Counted from the first letter of the stretch, positions 42,531-52,015 are shown. The stretch is DNA of 64,000 bases from Arthrobacter sp. H-02-3 (GCF_003097355.1 NZ_PYUI01000006.1:124001-188000); one strand, 5' to 3'. Made by a program: numbers and translations. Notes: generated by a model from the sequence alone, not told the origin.

Positions 42531-43949
42531 TCATTTCTTGATGCAGATGACCTTTGGCTGGGTCATCTCCTCATACGCGAAATGGACGCCCTCCCTGCCC
42601 ATGCTCCCGTACTTGGCGCCGCCGAACGGCATGCCGTCGAACCGGTAGTCCGAGGAATCGTTGATCATGACGCCGCCTGCTTCGAGGCGGTGGGCTGCCT
42701 CCATGGCCTTGGCCAGGGAGTCGGTGAATATGCCGGCGTGGAGACTGAAATCGATGGCGTTGGCGACTTCGATGGCCTCTTCGAAGGTGTTGAATTTTCG
42801 AAGCATGACCACCGGCCCGAAAACTTCCTCCGTCCACAACCGGCTGTCTTCCGGGACGGCTTCCAGAACGGTCGGGTGAAGCACGTTACCGTCCGTGACA
42901 TTGCCTGCGAGAAGGACAGCGCCGGCGTCGAGGGCCTCGTCAAGCTTGGACTGCAACCCGTGCACGGCAGCGGGGCTGATCATCGGCCCGACATCCGTCA
43001 GTTCATCCAGTGGATCTCCGGTAACCAACTGTGCCGTTGCCTCCAGGAAGCGCCGGCGGAACGCGCTGTACACCGGGGCGGCTACCAGGATCCGCTGCAC
43101 TCCCACACAGTTCTGCCCGGCGGCCCAAAACGCTCCGGAGACGCAGGATTCCACTGCGTTCTCGATGTGGGCGTCGTCTAGGACGATCACGGGAGCGTTT
43201 CCGCCAAGGTCCATGGAAAGCTTCTTCAGGCCCGCGGTGCGGGCGATACTCTCACCCGTGGAGAACCCACCGGTGAAGGACACCATTCTTACGTCCCGGG
43301 ACCTGATGATTGCTTCGGCAACTTCCCGGTCGCCGTGAACAATCGTGAGGGCTTCCGTCGGGAGCCCGGAGTTCACGAGGGCGTCCGTGAGCATCTGGGC
43401 CGATAGGGGCGTGAGTGCAGAGGGTTTGAGGATCACGGCGTTTCCTCCCGCGATTGCGGGCCCGATTTTGTGTGCCACCAGGTTGAGGGGGTCGTTGAAC
43501 GGAGTGATCGCGGCAATGATGCCCAAGGGCTCGCGCGAGTACCACCCGGTGCGGTCCTCTGAGCCCTCGTACGAGTCAAAAGGGATGACTTCGCCAGCGT
43601 TCCGGCGTGCTTCGGCAGCGGAGAGGCGGAGCGTGTTGACTGCGCGCAGTACTTCCTTCCGGGCCTGACGGATCGTTTTGCCGGCTTCGGACACAATGGT
43701 TTGCGCGAACTCCTCGTTGCGCCTCTCGATCTCAGTTGCGGCGCCGTCCAGTATCTTCCCGCGTGCGTTGCGGGACAGTGCCCGTGCTTTCCGGGCGCCG
43801 ATGCGAGCCGTTTCGATCACGGCTTTGCCGGCAGTGGATTCGGTCAGCGAAACCGCGCCGATCACTCTGCCGTCAAAGGGGCTCGTCACATCGCGGAACT
43901 GCGGCAGCGCGGTTTCTGTCGAACACAGTGTGGATTCAGGCATTTGCAA
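42531..43949 (-). CDS. Aldehyde dehydrogenase, possibly for aspartate semialdehyde
   Basis: NAD(P)-dependent aldehyde dehydrogenase of 472 residues. Catalytic Cys281 in [12 protein letters not shown], cofactor segments [24 protein letters not shown] and [13 protein letters not shown]. The position of the general base usually Glu (ELGG) is Asp247 ([10 protein letters not shown]), a conservative change. It lacks the CoA-acylating signature. Its start overlaps the end of the homoserine dehydrogenase gene by 14 bases, so the two proteins are co-translated. The likely substrate is the semialdehyde made by that neighbour, giving aspartate. Other small aldehydes (succinate semialdehyde, lactaldehyde) are alternatives by family. 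Confidence 0.85.
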   Translation of the reverse strand: MQMPESTLCSTETALPQFRDVTSPFDGRVIGAVSLTESTAGKAVIETARIGARKARALSRNARGKILDGAATEIERRNEEFAQTIVSEAGKTIRQARKEVLRAVNTLRLSAAEARRNAGEVIPFDSYEGSEDRTGWYSREPLGIIAAITPFNDPLNLVAHKIGPAIAGGNAVILKPSALTPLSAQMLTDALVNSGLPTEALTIVHGDREVAEAIIRSRDVRMVSFTGGFSTGESIARTAGLKKLSMDLGGNAPVIVLDDAHIENAVESCVSGAFWAAGQNCVGVQRILVAAPVYSAFRRRFLEATAQLVTGDPLDELTDVGPMISPAAVHGLQSKLDEALDAGAVLLAGNVTDGNVLHPTVLEAVPEDSRLWTEEVFGPVVMLRKFNTFEEAIEVANAIDFSLHAGIFTDSLAKAMEAAHRLEAGGVMINDSSDYRFDGMPFGGAKYGSMGREGVHFAYEEMTQPKVICIKK

Positions 43950-44988
43950 CTACTCCCGTCCTGGCTGCGTGCATGGCGATGATGTCAGAGAGCAGAGCGT
44001 AGGCGGTCTCCACACGGCCGGCCCCCGGTCCTGAGACCGTCACTGCGCCCAGAAGGTCGGTGTCGAAGGACACGGCATTGGTCGCGCCGGAAACCCCTGC
44101 CAGCCCATGGTCGAGGGGGAGTGCTACGGGGGATACGCCTGCCGTCACTGACCCGTCCGGGTTCCGCCGTGCTGCACCGACGAGCTTCCACCGGCGTCCC
44201 TCGCTGGCTGCCTTCCGGATATTCTCCGGCGTCACGGCCGAAATCCCCTGTCGCTGGACGTCCTTGAGTTCTATGCCTGCATCGAGCAGCTCGTTGGCGA
44301 GGATGAGGACCTTGAGCTGAACGTCGTACCCCTCGATGTCTGCCGCGGGGTTTGCCTCGGCATAGCCGAGGTCCTGTGCCTCACCGATGGCAGCGTCGAG
44401 GCCCAGTCCGGCCTCCATCCGTCCGAGCACATAGTTGCTGGTGCCGTTGAGGATGCCTTCGAAGCCGTTCAGCTTCAGCCCCTCGAACATCTTCTTGGCG
44501 AGGCGGATGACGGGGGTGCCGCTCATGACGGCACCCTCGAACTCGAAGTGCACGCCGTTCTGTTCGGCCAGGGCGGTCAGCTCGGCGCCGCGGAGGGCAA
44601 CGGGGCCCTTGTTCGTCGTACAGACGCTCTTGCCGGATTCGAGTGCCCACCGCACGTGCGAAACTGCTGGCTCGCCGTCGTCGGGATTCGTGAACGTGGC
44701 CTCGCAGATGATGTCAGCGGTGCAGCTGCGGATAACTGATTCGTTATTGGTGTCCGTGGATCCGCCGTACTTGGCGAAGGTTTCGCTGCCGCCGTCCAAT
44801 TTGAGGGCGATGGAGAGGTCGATGCCCTCGGGCTGGACCAGGGAGCCCAGACGCAGGTCGGTGATGGCCACGACCCGCAGGCCGAAGCCCAGATCGGTGT
44901 GAAGTGTCTCGCCGCGTGTTGCGATCAGTTCGGCCAGCGTCCTGTTAACGCCGCCAAAGCCGATCAGCGCAATGTCGTAGGTGGTCAT
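43936..44988 (-). CDS. Homoserine dehydrogenase-like protein without ACT domain
   Basis: NAD(P)-dependent oxidoreductase of 350 residues. Rossmann start [16 protein letters not shown], substrate domain with [49 protein letters not shown] and [19 protein letters not shown], the homoserine dehydrogenase signature. The C-terminal ACT domain that gives threonine feedback in the biosynthetic enzyme is missing, and the gene sits in an operon with degradation enzymes. It probably oxidises homoserine to aspartate semialdehyde in vivo. First gene of the operon, divergent from an amino-acid permease. Confidence 0.85.
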   Translation of the reverse strand: MTTYDIALIGFGGVNRTLAELIATRGETLHTDLGFGLRVVAITDLRLGSLVQPEGIDLSIALKLDGGSETFAKYGGSTDTNNESVIRSCTADIICEATFTNPDDGEPAVSHVRWALESGKSVCTTNKGPVALRGAELTALAEQNGVHFEFEGAVMSGTPVIRLAKKMFEGLKLNGFEGILNGTSNYVLGRMEAGLGLDAAIGEAQDLGYAEANPAADIEGYDVQLKVLILANELLDAGIELKDVQRQGISAVTPENIRKAASEGRRWKLVGAARRNPDGSVTAGVSPVALPLDHGLAGVSGATNAVSFDTDLLGAVTVSGPGAGRVETAYALLSDIIAMHAARTGVVANA

Positions 44989-45289
44989 GGTGCTCCTTCA
45001 ATCAGTTACATCGGTCCTCCAATGCTGTCTGCATTCCATGTCCGTCAGTGCATGTGATTGTGACCGAAAAACAGGGCGAATTGACCATCTGACTGCCGAT
45101 TCGGCATCTACACCTCGAGGTAACCTGCGTGCAACATAGGCATGTTTAAATGTTTTTAATGACCAAAGAGTGGTTTTCGTGTTACTTTCATCACTATCGG
45201 TGCTGCGCAGCTCGAGGCGGCCTGTCCCGCACGCCGGGGCGTCGGGCGCACCCTTCGCATCAGACCTGTCCACTCATCCGGGAGAAACC
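44989..45289. other. Divergent promoter region, hom-like/permease
   Basis: About 300 bases without a gene. An AT-rich patch around 45138-45162 (CATGTTTAAATG then TTTTTAATG) is the probable promoter/regulator zone. On the minus strand it contains CATTAAAAACAT (45150-45161), sharing CATTAAAAA with the palindrome at 50888-50905. Confidence 0.45.
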
Positions 45290-46729
45290 ATGGAACCCTC
45301 ATCGTCCGTCCAGCTAGAACCACAGCCCACGATTCCCCCGTCGACCGACTCCGGGCTCCGGCGGTCCATGGGGGCGCGGCATCTGGTCATGATCGCCATG
45401 GGTGGGGTGATCGGCTCCGGGCTGTTCCTGAGCTCGGGCTACACCATTTCTCAGGCCGGGCCCCTCGGGGCTGTCATCGCCTATCTCATCGGCGCCTTTG
45501 TTGTGTACCTGGTGATGGCGTGCCTCGGCGAACTGGCCATCGCATATCCGGTCTCAGGCGCCTTCCATATCTACGCGGCGAGGTCGATCGGGCCGGCCAC
45601 CGGGTTCACCACCGCCTGGCTCTACTGGCTGTGCTGGGCAGTGGCCATCGGATCGGAGTTCACGGCCTCCGGTCTCCTCATGCAGCGGTGGTTCCCGGGT
45701 GTTGACGTCTGGGTCTGGTGCGTCATCTTCGCCGCGGTCCTCTTCGGCTTCAACGCCGTTTCGTCGAAGTTCTTTGGCGAGTCCGAGTTCTGGTTCGCCA
45801 TCGTGAAGGTGGGCGCCATCCTGGTCCTCATCGTTTTCGGCGGCGCGGCGCTGCTCGGCTTCCACCCGCTCAGCGAGGGGGCAAACCACCCTTTCCTGTT
45901 TGAGAACTTCAACACCTCCGGCGGTCTCTTCCCCAATGGTTTCGCCGGTGTCCTGGTCACTGCACTGGCAGTTTTCTACGCCTTCTCCGGCTCTGAACTC
46001 ATCGGCGTGGCAGCGGGCGAAACGGCCGATCCCGCCACCAGCATCCCCAAAGCGATGCGCAGCACAGTAATCCGTCTGCTGATCTTCTTCGTCGGGGCAA
46101 TCGCTGTCATCGCCGCCACCATCCCCTTCGAGCAGGTCGGACTGGATGAGAGCCCGTTCGTGACGGTCTTCTCATCCATCGGCATTCCCTTTGCCGCCGA
46201 CATCATGAACTTCGTCATCATCACTGCACTCCTCTCGGCCGGAAACAGCGGGCTCTTCTCCTGCGCGCGGATGCTCTACTCCCTTGCCGACGAGGGGCAT
46301 GCCCCCCGGGCGCTGAAGAAGCTGACGCGGCGGGGGATCCCCATGACCGCGCTATCGGTGAGCATGCTCGGCGGCCTGGCGTCACTGATCAGCAGCGTCG
46401 TGGCGCCCGAAACGGTATATCTGGCTCTCGTCTCTGTGGCGGGTTTCGCCGTCGTCGGGGTCTGGATGTCCATCACCGCCTCGCATTTTTTCCACAGGAG
46501 GTCCTTCGTCAAGAACGGCGGCGATGTGGCTGCCCTTCCGTACAAGGCCCCGCTGTTCCCGCTGGTGCCGATCCTGGCCTTCTCGCTTTGCCTCATTTCC
46601 CTCGTCGGCATCGCCTTTGACCCGAACCAGGTAGCAGCCCTCTATTTCGGTGTTGCATTTGTTGGCGCCTGCTACGCCTTCTTCTACTTCAAATACGGAC
46701 GCAAGACGCGCACCGACCAGCTGTCCTGA
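45290..46729 (+). CDS. APC-family amino-acid permease
   Basis: Inner-membrane amino-acid:H+ symporter of about 479 residues and twelve helices, of the AAT (amino acid transporter) type. SGLRRSMGARHLVMIAMGGV and IGSGLFLSSGYTISQAGPLG are the canonical N-terminus; MACLGELAIAYPVSGAFHIY and FYAFSGSELIGVAAGETADP follow. I chose the ATG at 45290 with a GGGAGA ribosome site; a longer reading would include promoter sequence. It is divergent from the homoserine dehydrogenase operon and upstream of the racemase, so it probably imports the amino acid those enzymes use. Confidence 0.9.
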   Translation: MEPSSSVQLEPQPTIPPSTDSGLRRSMGARHLVMIAMGGVIGSGLFLSSGYTISQAGPLGAVIAYLIGAFVVYLVMACLGELAIAYPVSGAFHIYAARSIGPATGFTTAWLYWLCWAVAIGSEFTASGLLMQRWFPGVDVWVWCVIFAAVLFGFNAVSSKFFGESEFWFAIVKVGAILVLIVFGGAALLGFHPLSEGANHPFLFENFNTSGGLFPNGFAGVLVTALAVFYAFSGSELIGVAAGETADPATSIPKAMRSTVIRLLIFFVGAIAVIAATIPFEQVGLDESPFVTVFSSIGIPFAADIMNFVIITALLSAGNSGLFSCARMLYSLADEGHAPRALKKLTRRGIPMTALSVSMLGGLASLISSVVAPETVYLALVSVAGFAVVGVWMSITASHFFHRRSFVKNGGDVAALPYKAPLFPLVPILAFSLCLISLVGIAFDPNQVAALYFGVAFVGACYAFFYFKYGRKTRTDQLS

Positions 46730-46810
46730 CGCCATCATCAACCAACGCCTACTCAGCTTCACGGCCGGGGACTCTCGTCCCCGGCCGTGAAGCTGTTCAA
46801 CGGATAAACC

Positions 46811-47974
46811 ATGACTTCACAAGACCTGATGCACCACATGCGCAGTTCGGGCCAGGACGCCGGCAGCTGGCTGGAGATTGACGCCGCCGCTTTCGAGTCA
46901 AACGTCCGGAACCTCCTGACCATGATCGATGACACTGCGCTCCTGTGTGCAGTGGTCAAGTCCAATGCCTACGGGCACGGAGCTGGGCTATTGCTGCCGT
47001 CTCTTGTTCATCTAGGCGTTCCCTTCGTGGGAGTGGGAAGCAACGAAGAGGCTGCCATCGCACGCCGCTGCGGTTTTACGGGACGGATCCTGCGTGTCCG
47101 GGCCGCGGCGCCGCAAGAGATCAAGGCCGGTCTGCGGCACGACATCGAAGAACTCCTTTCCGACCCGCGGAGCGCGTGGGAGATGCACAAGATCGCTGCC
47201 GAAGCCGGGAAGCTGGTCCGCATCCACCTCGATATCAACTCTTCCGGCATCAGCAGGCACAGCCTCGACGTCTCGTCCGCACTTGGGCGCGCCTCTGCGG
47301 TCGCGATCGTGAGCCACCCTGGACTTCAACTGGCCGGGATCATGACCCATTTCCCCAAGGACGACAACGGCCATATTGAAACAGCTCTTGAGCGATTTAA
47401 AAGCCAAGCGTTAACGCTGCTCCACCTGACCGGGACTCCGCGGGAGGGCGTGCTGCTCCACTGTGCCAATTCCTACGCCGCCCTGCACGTGCGCGGCTCG
47501 TGGCTGGACATGGTCCGTGCCGGGGCAGTCCTCTACGGCGATTCGGATCCGAGAGCAGGGCACTTCCAACGGTGCCTGGCCTTCAAGGCCCGGATCGCGT
47601 CCATCAACAGCTACGCAGCCGGAACTAAGGTCGGCTACGGGCTAACCCGCACCCTGAACCGGGATTCCAAGCTGGCGACAGTCACAGCAGGATACGGAGA
47701 CGGCTACCGGCGGGCACTCGCCCGCCAAGGCGGCGTCCTTGTCCGGGGACGCCGCGCCGCCATTGTCGACGTCGTTTCGATGAATTCCATGGTTGTCGAC
47801 GTCACCGACGTGGCGGACGTTTCCCCTGGAGACGAAGTCGTGCTGTTCGGGCGGCAGGGAAGCGCAGAAATCGCTCCCGCTGAACTGGAAGCAGCGAATT
47901 CAGCGATACTCGCGGACCTCTACACCGTGTGGGCACAAGGAAACCGCGTCCTGGTCAACGATGGACACATGTGA
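46811..47974 (+). CDS. Alanine racemase-fold PLP enzyme, probable amino-acid racemase
   Basis: Fold-type III PLP enzyme of 387 residues. The PLP Lys is Lys50 in CAVVKSNAYGHG and the second catalytic base Tyr276 in KVGYGLTRTL. The C-terminal beta-domain contains the residues RRAAIVDVVSMNSMVVD; the Cys-Met-Asp of true alanine racemase there is Ser-Met-Asn, suggesting broad or changed substrate range. No signal peptide is present. A catabolic amino-acid racemase is more likely than a cell-wall Alr, since it follows a permease (81-base gap) and precedes an IclR regulator. Confidence 0.82.
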   Translation: MTSQDLMHHMRSSGQDAGSWLEIDAAAFESNVRNLLTMIDDTALLCAVVKSNAYGHGAGLLLPSLVHLGVPFVGVGSNEEAAIARRCGFTGRILRVRAAAPQEIKAGLRHDIEELLSDPRSAWEMHKIAAEAGKLVRIHLDINSSGISRHSLDVSSALGRASAVAIVSHPGLQLAGIMTHFPKDDNGHIETALERFKSQALTLLHLTGTPREGVLLHCANSYAALHVRGSWLDMVRAGAVLYGDSDPRAGHFQRCLAFKARIASINSYAAGTKVGYGLTRTLNRDSKLATVTAGYGDGYRRALARQGGVLVRGRRAAIVDVVSMNSMVVDVTDVADVSPGDEVVLFGRQGSAEIAPAELEAANSAILADLYTVWAQGNRVLVNDGHM

Positions 47975-48011
47975 GAATAGGCGTAGTTATCGGGCGGAAG
48001 GAGCATGGAGC

Positions 48012-48812
48012 ATGGATTCTTCCTCGGAAGCGTCGTCCATGGCCCAAGGGCTTCGAATAGTTCGGCTGGTCGCAGACCGGGAGAAGTGGGGCAGGCGGCT
48101 TCTCGGCGTTTCCCAGCTCGCATCCGAGCTGGACATGGAACAAAGCCGTGTCTCCCGGCTGACGCAGGAATTGTGCGAGCTGGGACTGCTGGAACGTGTC
48201 GAACGCGGACCTTTCCGAACCGGCCCGCGCTTTTTCAGCCTTGCCGCAGCGCTGAATGCCGGCTGGGTCCGCGAATCAAGAACCGAACTTGAGGCCTTGG
48301 TGGCTTCTTTCGGCCTGAGAGCGAGAGTTTCCGTCCGCGAGGGCTTCCGCGTCATTCTCCTGCGTGCCTCCAGCAATGACGCGGTCCCCGGAAGCTTCGT
48401 GAAACCCGGCATGGTGACGCCCGTATGGTGTACCGGGTCCGGCCGGGCGCTGCTGTGGGACGAGCAGCAGCCAGCCGTTCAAGCCCTCCTCCAGGACGTC
48501 AACTTCATCGGAGTGGGCGGTCCGGGAGCGGCACATTCGCCCCAGGAAGTCGCCGAACTGATGGACCGCGACAGGGCCCGGGGCTTCATTGTCGCGGAGG
48601 AAGAATTCGAGCACGGAGTCTACGAACTCGCTGTGCCGGTCCGCACTGCTGAGGGATCCATTCTTGCCGCGCTCAGCGTCCTGGGCAGCCGGGCTGAGAT
48701 CGCGTCCGGCATCGATGACATTGTCAAGGCCCTCACGGCCGCGGCCGAACGGCTGGGATCCTGCGAGGGCCGCATCCGGGGCGCCGCGGGCCGGAAGGAC
48801 CGTGCCGGCTAG
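48012..48812 (+). CDS. IclR-family regulator
   Basis: About 266 residues. The winged helix is GVSQLASELDMEQSRVSRLT with ELGLLERVERGPFRTGP; the effector domain (about 90-250) contains VTPVWCTGSGRALLWDEQ and ARGFIVAEEEFEHGVYELAV, typical of IclR ligand-binding cores. The ATG at 48012 has AAGGAG eight bases before. It follows the racemase gene with a short gap and may be in the same operon. Its stop overlaps the stop of the opposing IclR gene by four bases (CTAG). Confidence 0.9.
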   Translation: MDSSSEASSMAQGLRIVRLVADREKWGRRLLGVSQLASELDMEQSRVSRLTQELCELGLLERVERGPFRTGPRFFSLAAALNAGWVRESRTELEALVASFGLRARVSVREGFRVILLRASSNDAVPGSFVKPGMVTPVWCTGSGRALLWDEQQPAVQALLQDVNFIGVGGPGAAHSPQEVAELMDRDRARGFIVAEEEFEHGVYELAVPVRTAEGSILAALSVLGSRAEIASGIDDIVKALTAAAERLGSCEGRIRGAAGRKDRAG

Positions 48813-49585
48813 AGGTGGTTCTCCGGTACCGCATGGCCTAGCGCCGACTCGAGCCACTTTCCCCAAGACCTGAGAGCTGTGGCGCAGAACTCCCGCTTTG
48901 GCTCCAAGCGTGCCTTTGGGCCCACGACCTGAAGGGCTGCCACCACGTCGCCTTTGAAGTCGTGAATCGGAACGGCCAGGGAGTACAGCCCTGGCTCGGC
49001 TTCCTCGTCGACAATGGAATACCCCCGGTGCCGCGCACCGCGCAGTCGTGTCAGGAAGTCCTCGACGTCAAGGGGAGTATTGGGGCCATGGCGCACAAAG
49101 GGAACGCCGGAGAATATGGTTTGGACCTCGGCGTCCGACGCTTCCCACAGCAGTGCCTGGCCGGCATCACTGCAAAAGGCCGGGTAGGGCCGGCCAAGCC
49201 AGGAACCGACCATGTTGCTGCTTTCCGGAACACGCTCACCGATGGTGACCGTACTGTCGCCGCGCAGAATGCCAAGGAAGCATCCCTCATCAGTTTCACC
49301 CGCCAGGCCTTCCAGGGCGGTCACACCATCGGTCTGCAGCCGTTGGTCTGTCAATAGCTGTGCGTCTGTCAGCAGCGACCAATCCAGGGTGTAGGACCGG
49401 TGGTCTCCGCGTGCCAGAAACCCCTCCTGCTCGGCGGTCCGCAGGCTGCGCGAAACCTGGCTGCGGTCCTTACCCAGGTCGGCTGCTATGTCAGCGACCG
49501 TTCCGCCGGGCAGGCCTCCTGCGCTGCGGGCGCCCACCGCTAGGACAGCCATGATTCCCCGGCCCATGCTGGACGTCTTAGACAT
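48809..49585 (-). CDS. IclR-family regulator, second copy
   Basis: About 258 residues. IclR winged helix (ADIAADLGKDRSQVSRSLRT) and effector domain (about 85-245; ARHRGYSIVDEEAEPGLYSL, AALQVVGPKARLEP). Protein similarity to its neighbour is visible over the whole length (for example PYPAFCSDAGQALLWEA against VTPVWCTGSGRALLWDE), so the two are divergent paralogues arranged tail to tail. I chose the ATG at 49585; a longer reading to 49741 runs over the cyclase gene end and has no ribosome site. Confidence 0.88.
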   Translation of the reverse strand: MSKTSSMGRGIMAVLAVGARSAGGLPGGTVADIAADLGKDRSQVSRSLRTAEQEGFLARGDHRSYTLDWSLLTDAQLLTDQRLQTDGVTALEGLAGETDEGCFLGILRGDSTVTIGERVPESSNMVGSWLGRPYPAFCSDAGQALLWEASDAEVQTIFSGVPFVRHGPNTPLDVEDFLTRLRGARHRGYSIVDEEAEPGLYSLAVPIHDFKGDVVAALQVVGPKARLEPKREFCATALRSWGKWLESALGHAVPENHL

Positions 49586-49617
49586 GGAACCGATTCTAGT
49601 CAATGGACGAACGTGTC

Positions 49618-50370
49618 CTAGTGGATGGCGAAGACCCGGGCCGGAAAACCGCTGCCTTGCAGCGGCTTCGGCCAGCTCGCAACGAGGGCTGCGCCCGCTT
49701 CCGGAAGTCCCTCCAGATTTGCCATCAGCTCGATCTGCCACCGGTTCTGCGCCAGGACATACGTCTCCAGGCTGAAATCCTGGCGGGACGTCGCACTCCC
49801 CGGGTCCGTGTCCGTCTGTTCATGGCCGACTGCAGTCACCGAGCGCTCCTCGATCAGGAAAGAGAGGACTTCCTGCGACCACCCCGGCGTGTGGCTGACA
49901 CCCTCATCATCCCTGTTTGCCATGGCGCCAGTGTCGGGCCAACGGTGACTCCACCCTGTCCGCAATGCCACAAAGGACCCGGGCGCGATGGCACCATTGC
50001 GGCGCTCCCACGCCTGAACGTCCTCGATCGTGGGGGTGGCGTCCGCATTGGCGGTGACCCGAGAGGTGATGTCCAGGACGACCAGCGGAAGGACCATCTC
50101 CTCGACAGGGATCTGGTCCAGGGTTCGTCCCCCGCGGATGAAATGCGAGGGAGGGTCAACGTGTGTTCCCCATTGGCCGATGATCGAATAACGGTGAGCG
50201 GTGAACCCGTCGCCCCTGTCCAGATCGAAAACGGTCTCCCGGGTTTCGTCGGGGAATGCCGGGAAATGCGGCTGGCCGGGGTGAAAGGCGTGCGTGAGGT
50301 CGGTAAAGGACCTGCCTGCGAGCAGCGACTGCAAGCCGTCCCAAAGTCCGGTCGTTGCTGCTTCAATCAT
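49618..50370 (-). CDS. Cyclase-family metal-dependent hydrolase
   Basis: About 250 residues of the cyclase/kynurenine-formamidase family (PF04199). The metal motif GTHVDPPSHF, an upstream GQPHFPAFPDETRE and a C-terminal HEQTDTDPGSA are visible. Family members hydrolyse N-formylkynurenine, isatin or related amides; the substrate is not determinable here. Its ATG overlaps the stop of the upstream 149-residue gene (ATGA), so the two are translationally coupled. Confidence 0.85.
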   Translation of the reverse strand: MIEAATTGLWDGLQSLLAGRSFTDLTHAFHPGQPHFPAFPDETRETVFDLDRGDGFTAHRYSIIGQWGTHVDPPSHFIRGGRTLDQIPVEEMVLPLVVLDITSRVTANADATPTIEDVQAWERRNGAIAPGSFVALRTGWSHRWPDTGAMANRDDEGVSHTPGWSQEVLSFLIEERSVTAVGHEQTDTDPGSATSRQDFSLETYVLAQNRWQIELMANLEGLPEAGAALVASWPKPLQGSGFPARVFAIH

Positions 50371-50816
50371 GATGCGGCCTCGCACTCAAGGACTGCCGGA
50401 AGGGCAGTGCTGGAGACGCTGATGGGCCCTGCCAGTTCGATGACCGGTACTTCCCAGGGGTGGATCTCCACGATGTGCTCCAGGAACCGTTCCACGGCAG
50501 CGTCATCGAGCGCGGCATCGAAATACGTCGTGCAGACAAAGGTAGGCGAAATTGTCCGCTGGCCCACTTGCCCCAAAGTAGGGTTGGCGCCTTCCGTGCA
50601 GGTGAATCCCTCGAAACCCAGGCCGGATTCGAAGACATGCCGGTAGTTGCCAAAGTCCCCTAAGTCGGGGGAATCCGACAAAGCCTGTAGCAGGGCCGCG
50701 ATGCCCGCTTCATCCGTGAATGCTTCCACGTCGCCAGTCGCGAGCCGTGAGAAGGTTTCCGGCGCTATGGGCCAATGCACGCGCAGCTTGCGGACTGATT
50801 TCATTTCAATTTTCAC
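50367..50816 (-). CDS. Hypothetical protein with CutA/NIF3-like HPWE motif (149 residues)
   Basis: A protein of about 149 residues starting with GTG (AGGAAGAGG upstream; ATG four codons on). The C-terminal ~50 residues include FDAALDDAAVERFLEHIVEI followed by HPWEVPVIEL, like the HPYE-x-P motif of CutA1 and the YqfO/NIF3 insert domain, a small ferredoxin-like fold. The N-terminal half contains FGNYRHVFESGLGFEGF and TPFVC-like segments with no identified domain. It overlaps the cyclase gene and may be a partner or a metal-binding accessory. Family not firmly recognised. Confidence 0.7.
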   Translation of the reverse strand: MKIEMKSVRKLRVHWPIAPETFSRLATGDVEAFTDEAGIAALLQALSDSPDLGDFGNYRHVFESGLGFEGFTCTEGANPTLGQVGQRTISPTFVCTTYFDAALDDAAVERFLEHIVEIHPWEVPVIELAGPISVSSTALPAVLECEAAS

Positions 50817-50887
50817 GGGAAGCCTCTTCCTGAGCGGGTCGCAAAACGTGTTTGACAGCCATCGTGGCATAGAGTGATGGTCATTAC

Positions 50888-50905
50888 AAGCATTAAAAAA
50901 TGCTT
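50888..50905. promoter_or_regulatory. Palindrome between the cyclase operon and mmuM
   Basis: A perfect inverted repeat AAGCATT-AAAA-AATGCTT, 72 bases before the start of the 149-residue gene and about 120 before mmuM. It stands out as the most AT-rich spot of the region and is a likely operator for one of the nearby IclR regulators. Its core CATTAAAAA recurs at 45150-45161. Confidence 0.55.
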
Positions 50906-51021
50906 ATTACGCACACTACTCGGACGGAGGTCGCTACCTTGTGCTACGTTTCATTGCCGGACCAAGAGGTGCACGCCCGGCCGGCAGGCAAGAACGACCC
51001 GAACCGCTTGGAGCCCTAACG

Positions 51022-51990
51022 ATGCCCACTGATACCAAGCTTTCACGCATGCTCGACGCCGGAGCGAACCTGACGGTGGACGGTGCACTCGCCACCGAGC
51101 TTGAAGCGCATGGCTGCGACCTGGGAGACCCCTTGTGGTCGGCGAAAGTCCTTCTGGAGCAACCCCAGCTCATCAAACGCGTACACCGCGATTACTTCCG
51201 CGCCGGAGCCGCCGTCGCCATCACGGCGAGCTATCAGGCCACACCCCTGGGTTTTGCACGGCGCGGCATTGGCGAGGAAGAGGCCCTGGAACGGGTGGCA
51301 TTGAGTGTGCGCCTGGCCGACGAGGCGCGCCGCGAGTATCTGGCCGAAAACCCGGATTCGGGCCCCCTGCTGATTGCAGGATCGGTCGGGCCCTACGGCG
51401 CGTACCTCGCGGACGGATCCGAATACCGGGGTGACTACGTTCTCAGCCGAAACGAGTTCCTGGAGTTCCACCGGCCTCGGATCGCGGCGCTGGTGGAGGC
51501 GGGAGTGGACCTCCTTGCCTGTGAGACGCTGCCTTCACTGGCTGAGGCCGAGGCCCTGTTGACACTCATAGGGGAGTTCGACGTCGAATCCTGGCTCTCC
51601 TTCACGCTCCGGGACGGAGGGCACATCAGCGACGGTACGCCGCTGGCTCACGTGGCAACGCTCTCCCGGGCGCAACCGCTCGTGGCGGCAATCGGCGTGA
51701 ACTGTGTGCCGCTGGAGCTGGTCTCGCCTTCCTTGGAGGCACTGGGCAAAGCCACCGATACGCCCCTCATCGCCTATCCAAATTCGGGCGAAAGCTACGA
51801 CGCAGTCACCAAGACATGGCGGCCGGCCGCGACGGCGCACCCCCTAGCGGGACCCGGTAGTAAACAGCCCTCAAGCCTTGCGGAAGGAACCCCCATCTGG
51901 CGTGAACTTGGCGCCCGGCTCGTTGGCGGGTGCTGTCGAACTACCCCGGCGGACATTGCCGCCGTGGCCAGGCTGTCAGTAAGTCCCTAA
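51022..51990 (+). CDS. mmuM: Homocysteine S-methyltransferase, MmuM-like
   Basis: Zinc enzyme of about 322 residues that transfers a methyl group from S-methylmethionine (or SAM) to homocysteine, giving methionine. Family motifs: VDGALATELEAHGCDLGDPLWS, ITASYQATPLGF, the first zinc Cys in IGVNCVPLELV, and the Cys pair in LVGGCCRTTPADI. The ATG at 51022 has GGAGCCC upstream; a longer reading from 50941 is not supported. The partner S-methylmethionine permease MmuP is not adjacent. It converges on gabD. Confidence 0.9.
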   Translation: MPTDTKLSRMLDAGANLTVDGALATELEAHGCDLGDPLWSAKVLLEQPQLIKRVHRDYFRAGAAVAITASYQATPLGFARRGIGEEEALERVALSVRLADEARREYLAENPDSGPLLIAGSVGPYGAYLADGSEYRGDYVLSRNEFLEFHRPRIAALVEAGVDLLACETLPSLAEAEALLTLIGEFDVESWLSFTLRDGGHISDGTPLAHVATLSRAQPLVAAIGVNCVPLELVSPSLEALGKATDTPLIAYPNSGESYDAVTKTWRPAATAHPLAGPGSKQPSSLAEGTPIWRELGARLVGGCCRTTPADIAAVARLSVSP

Positions 51991-52015
51991 AGGGGCCGGC
52001 AATGGCTGCCCCGCG

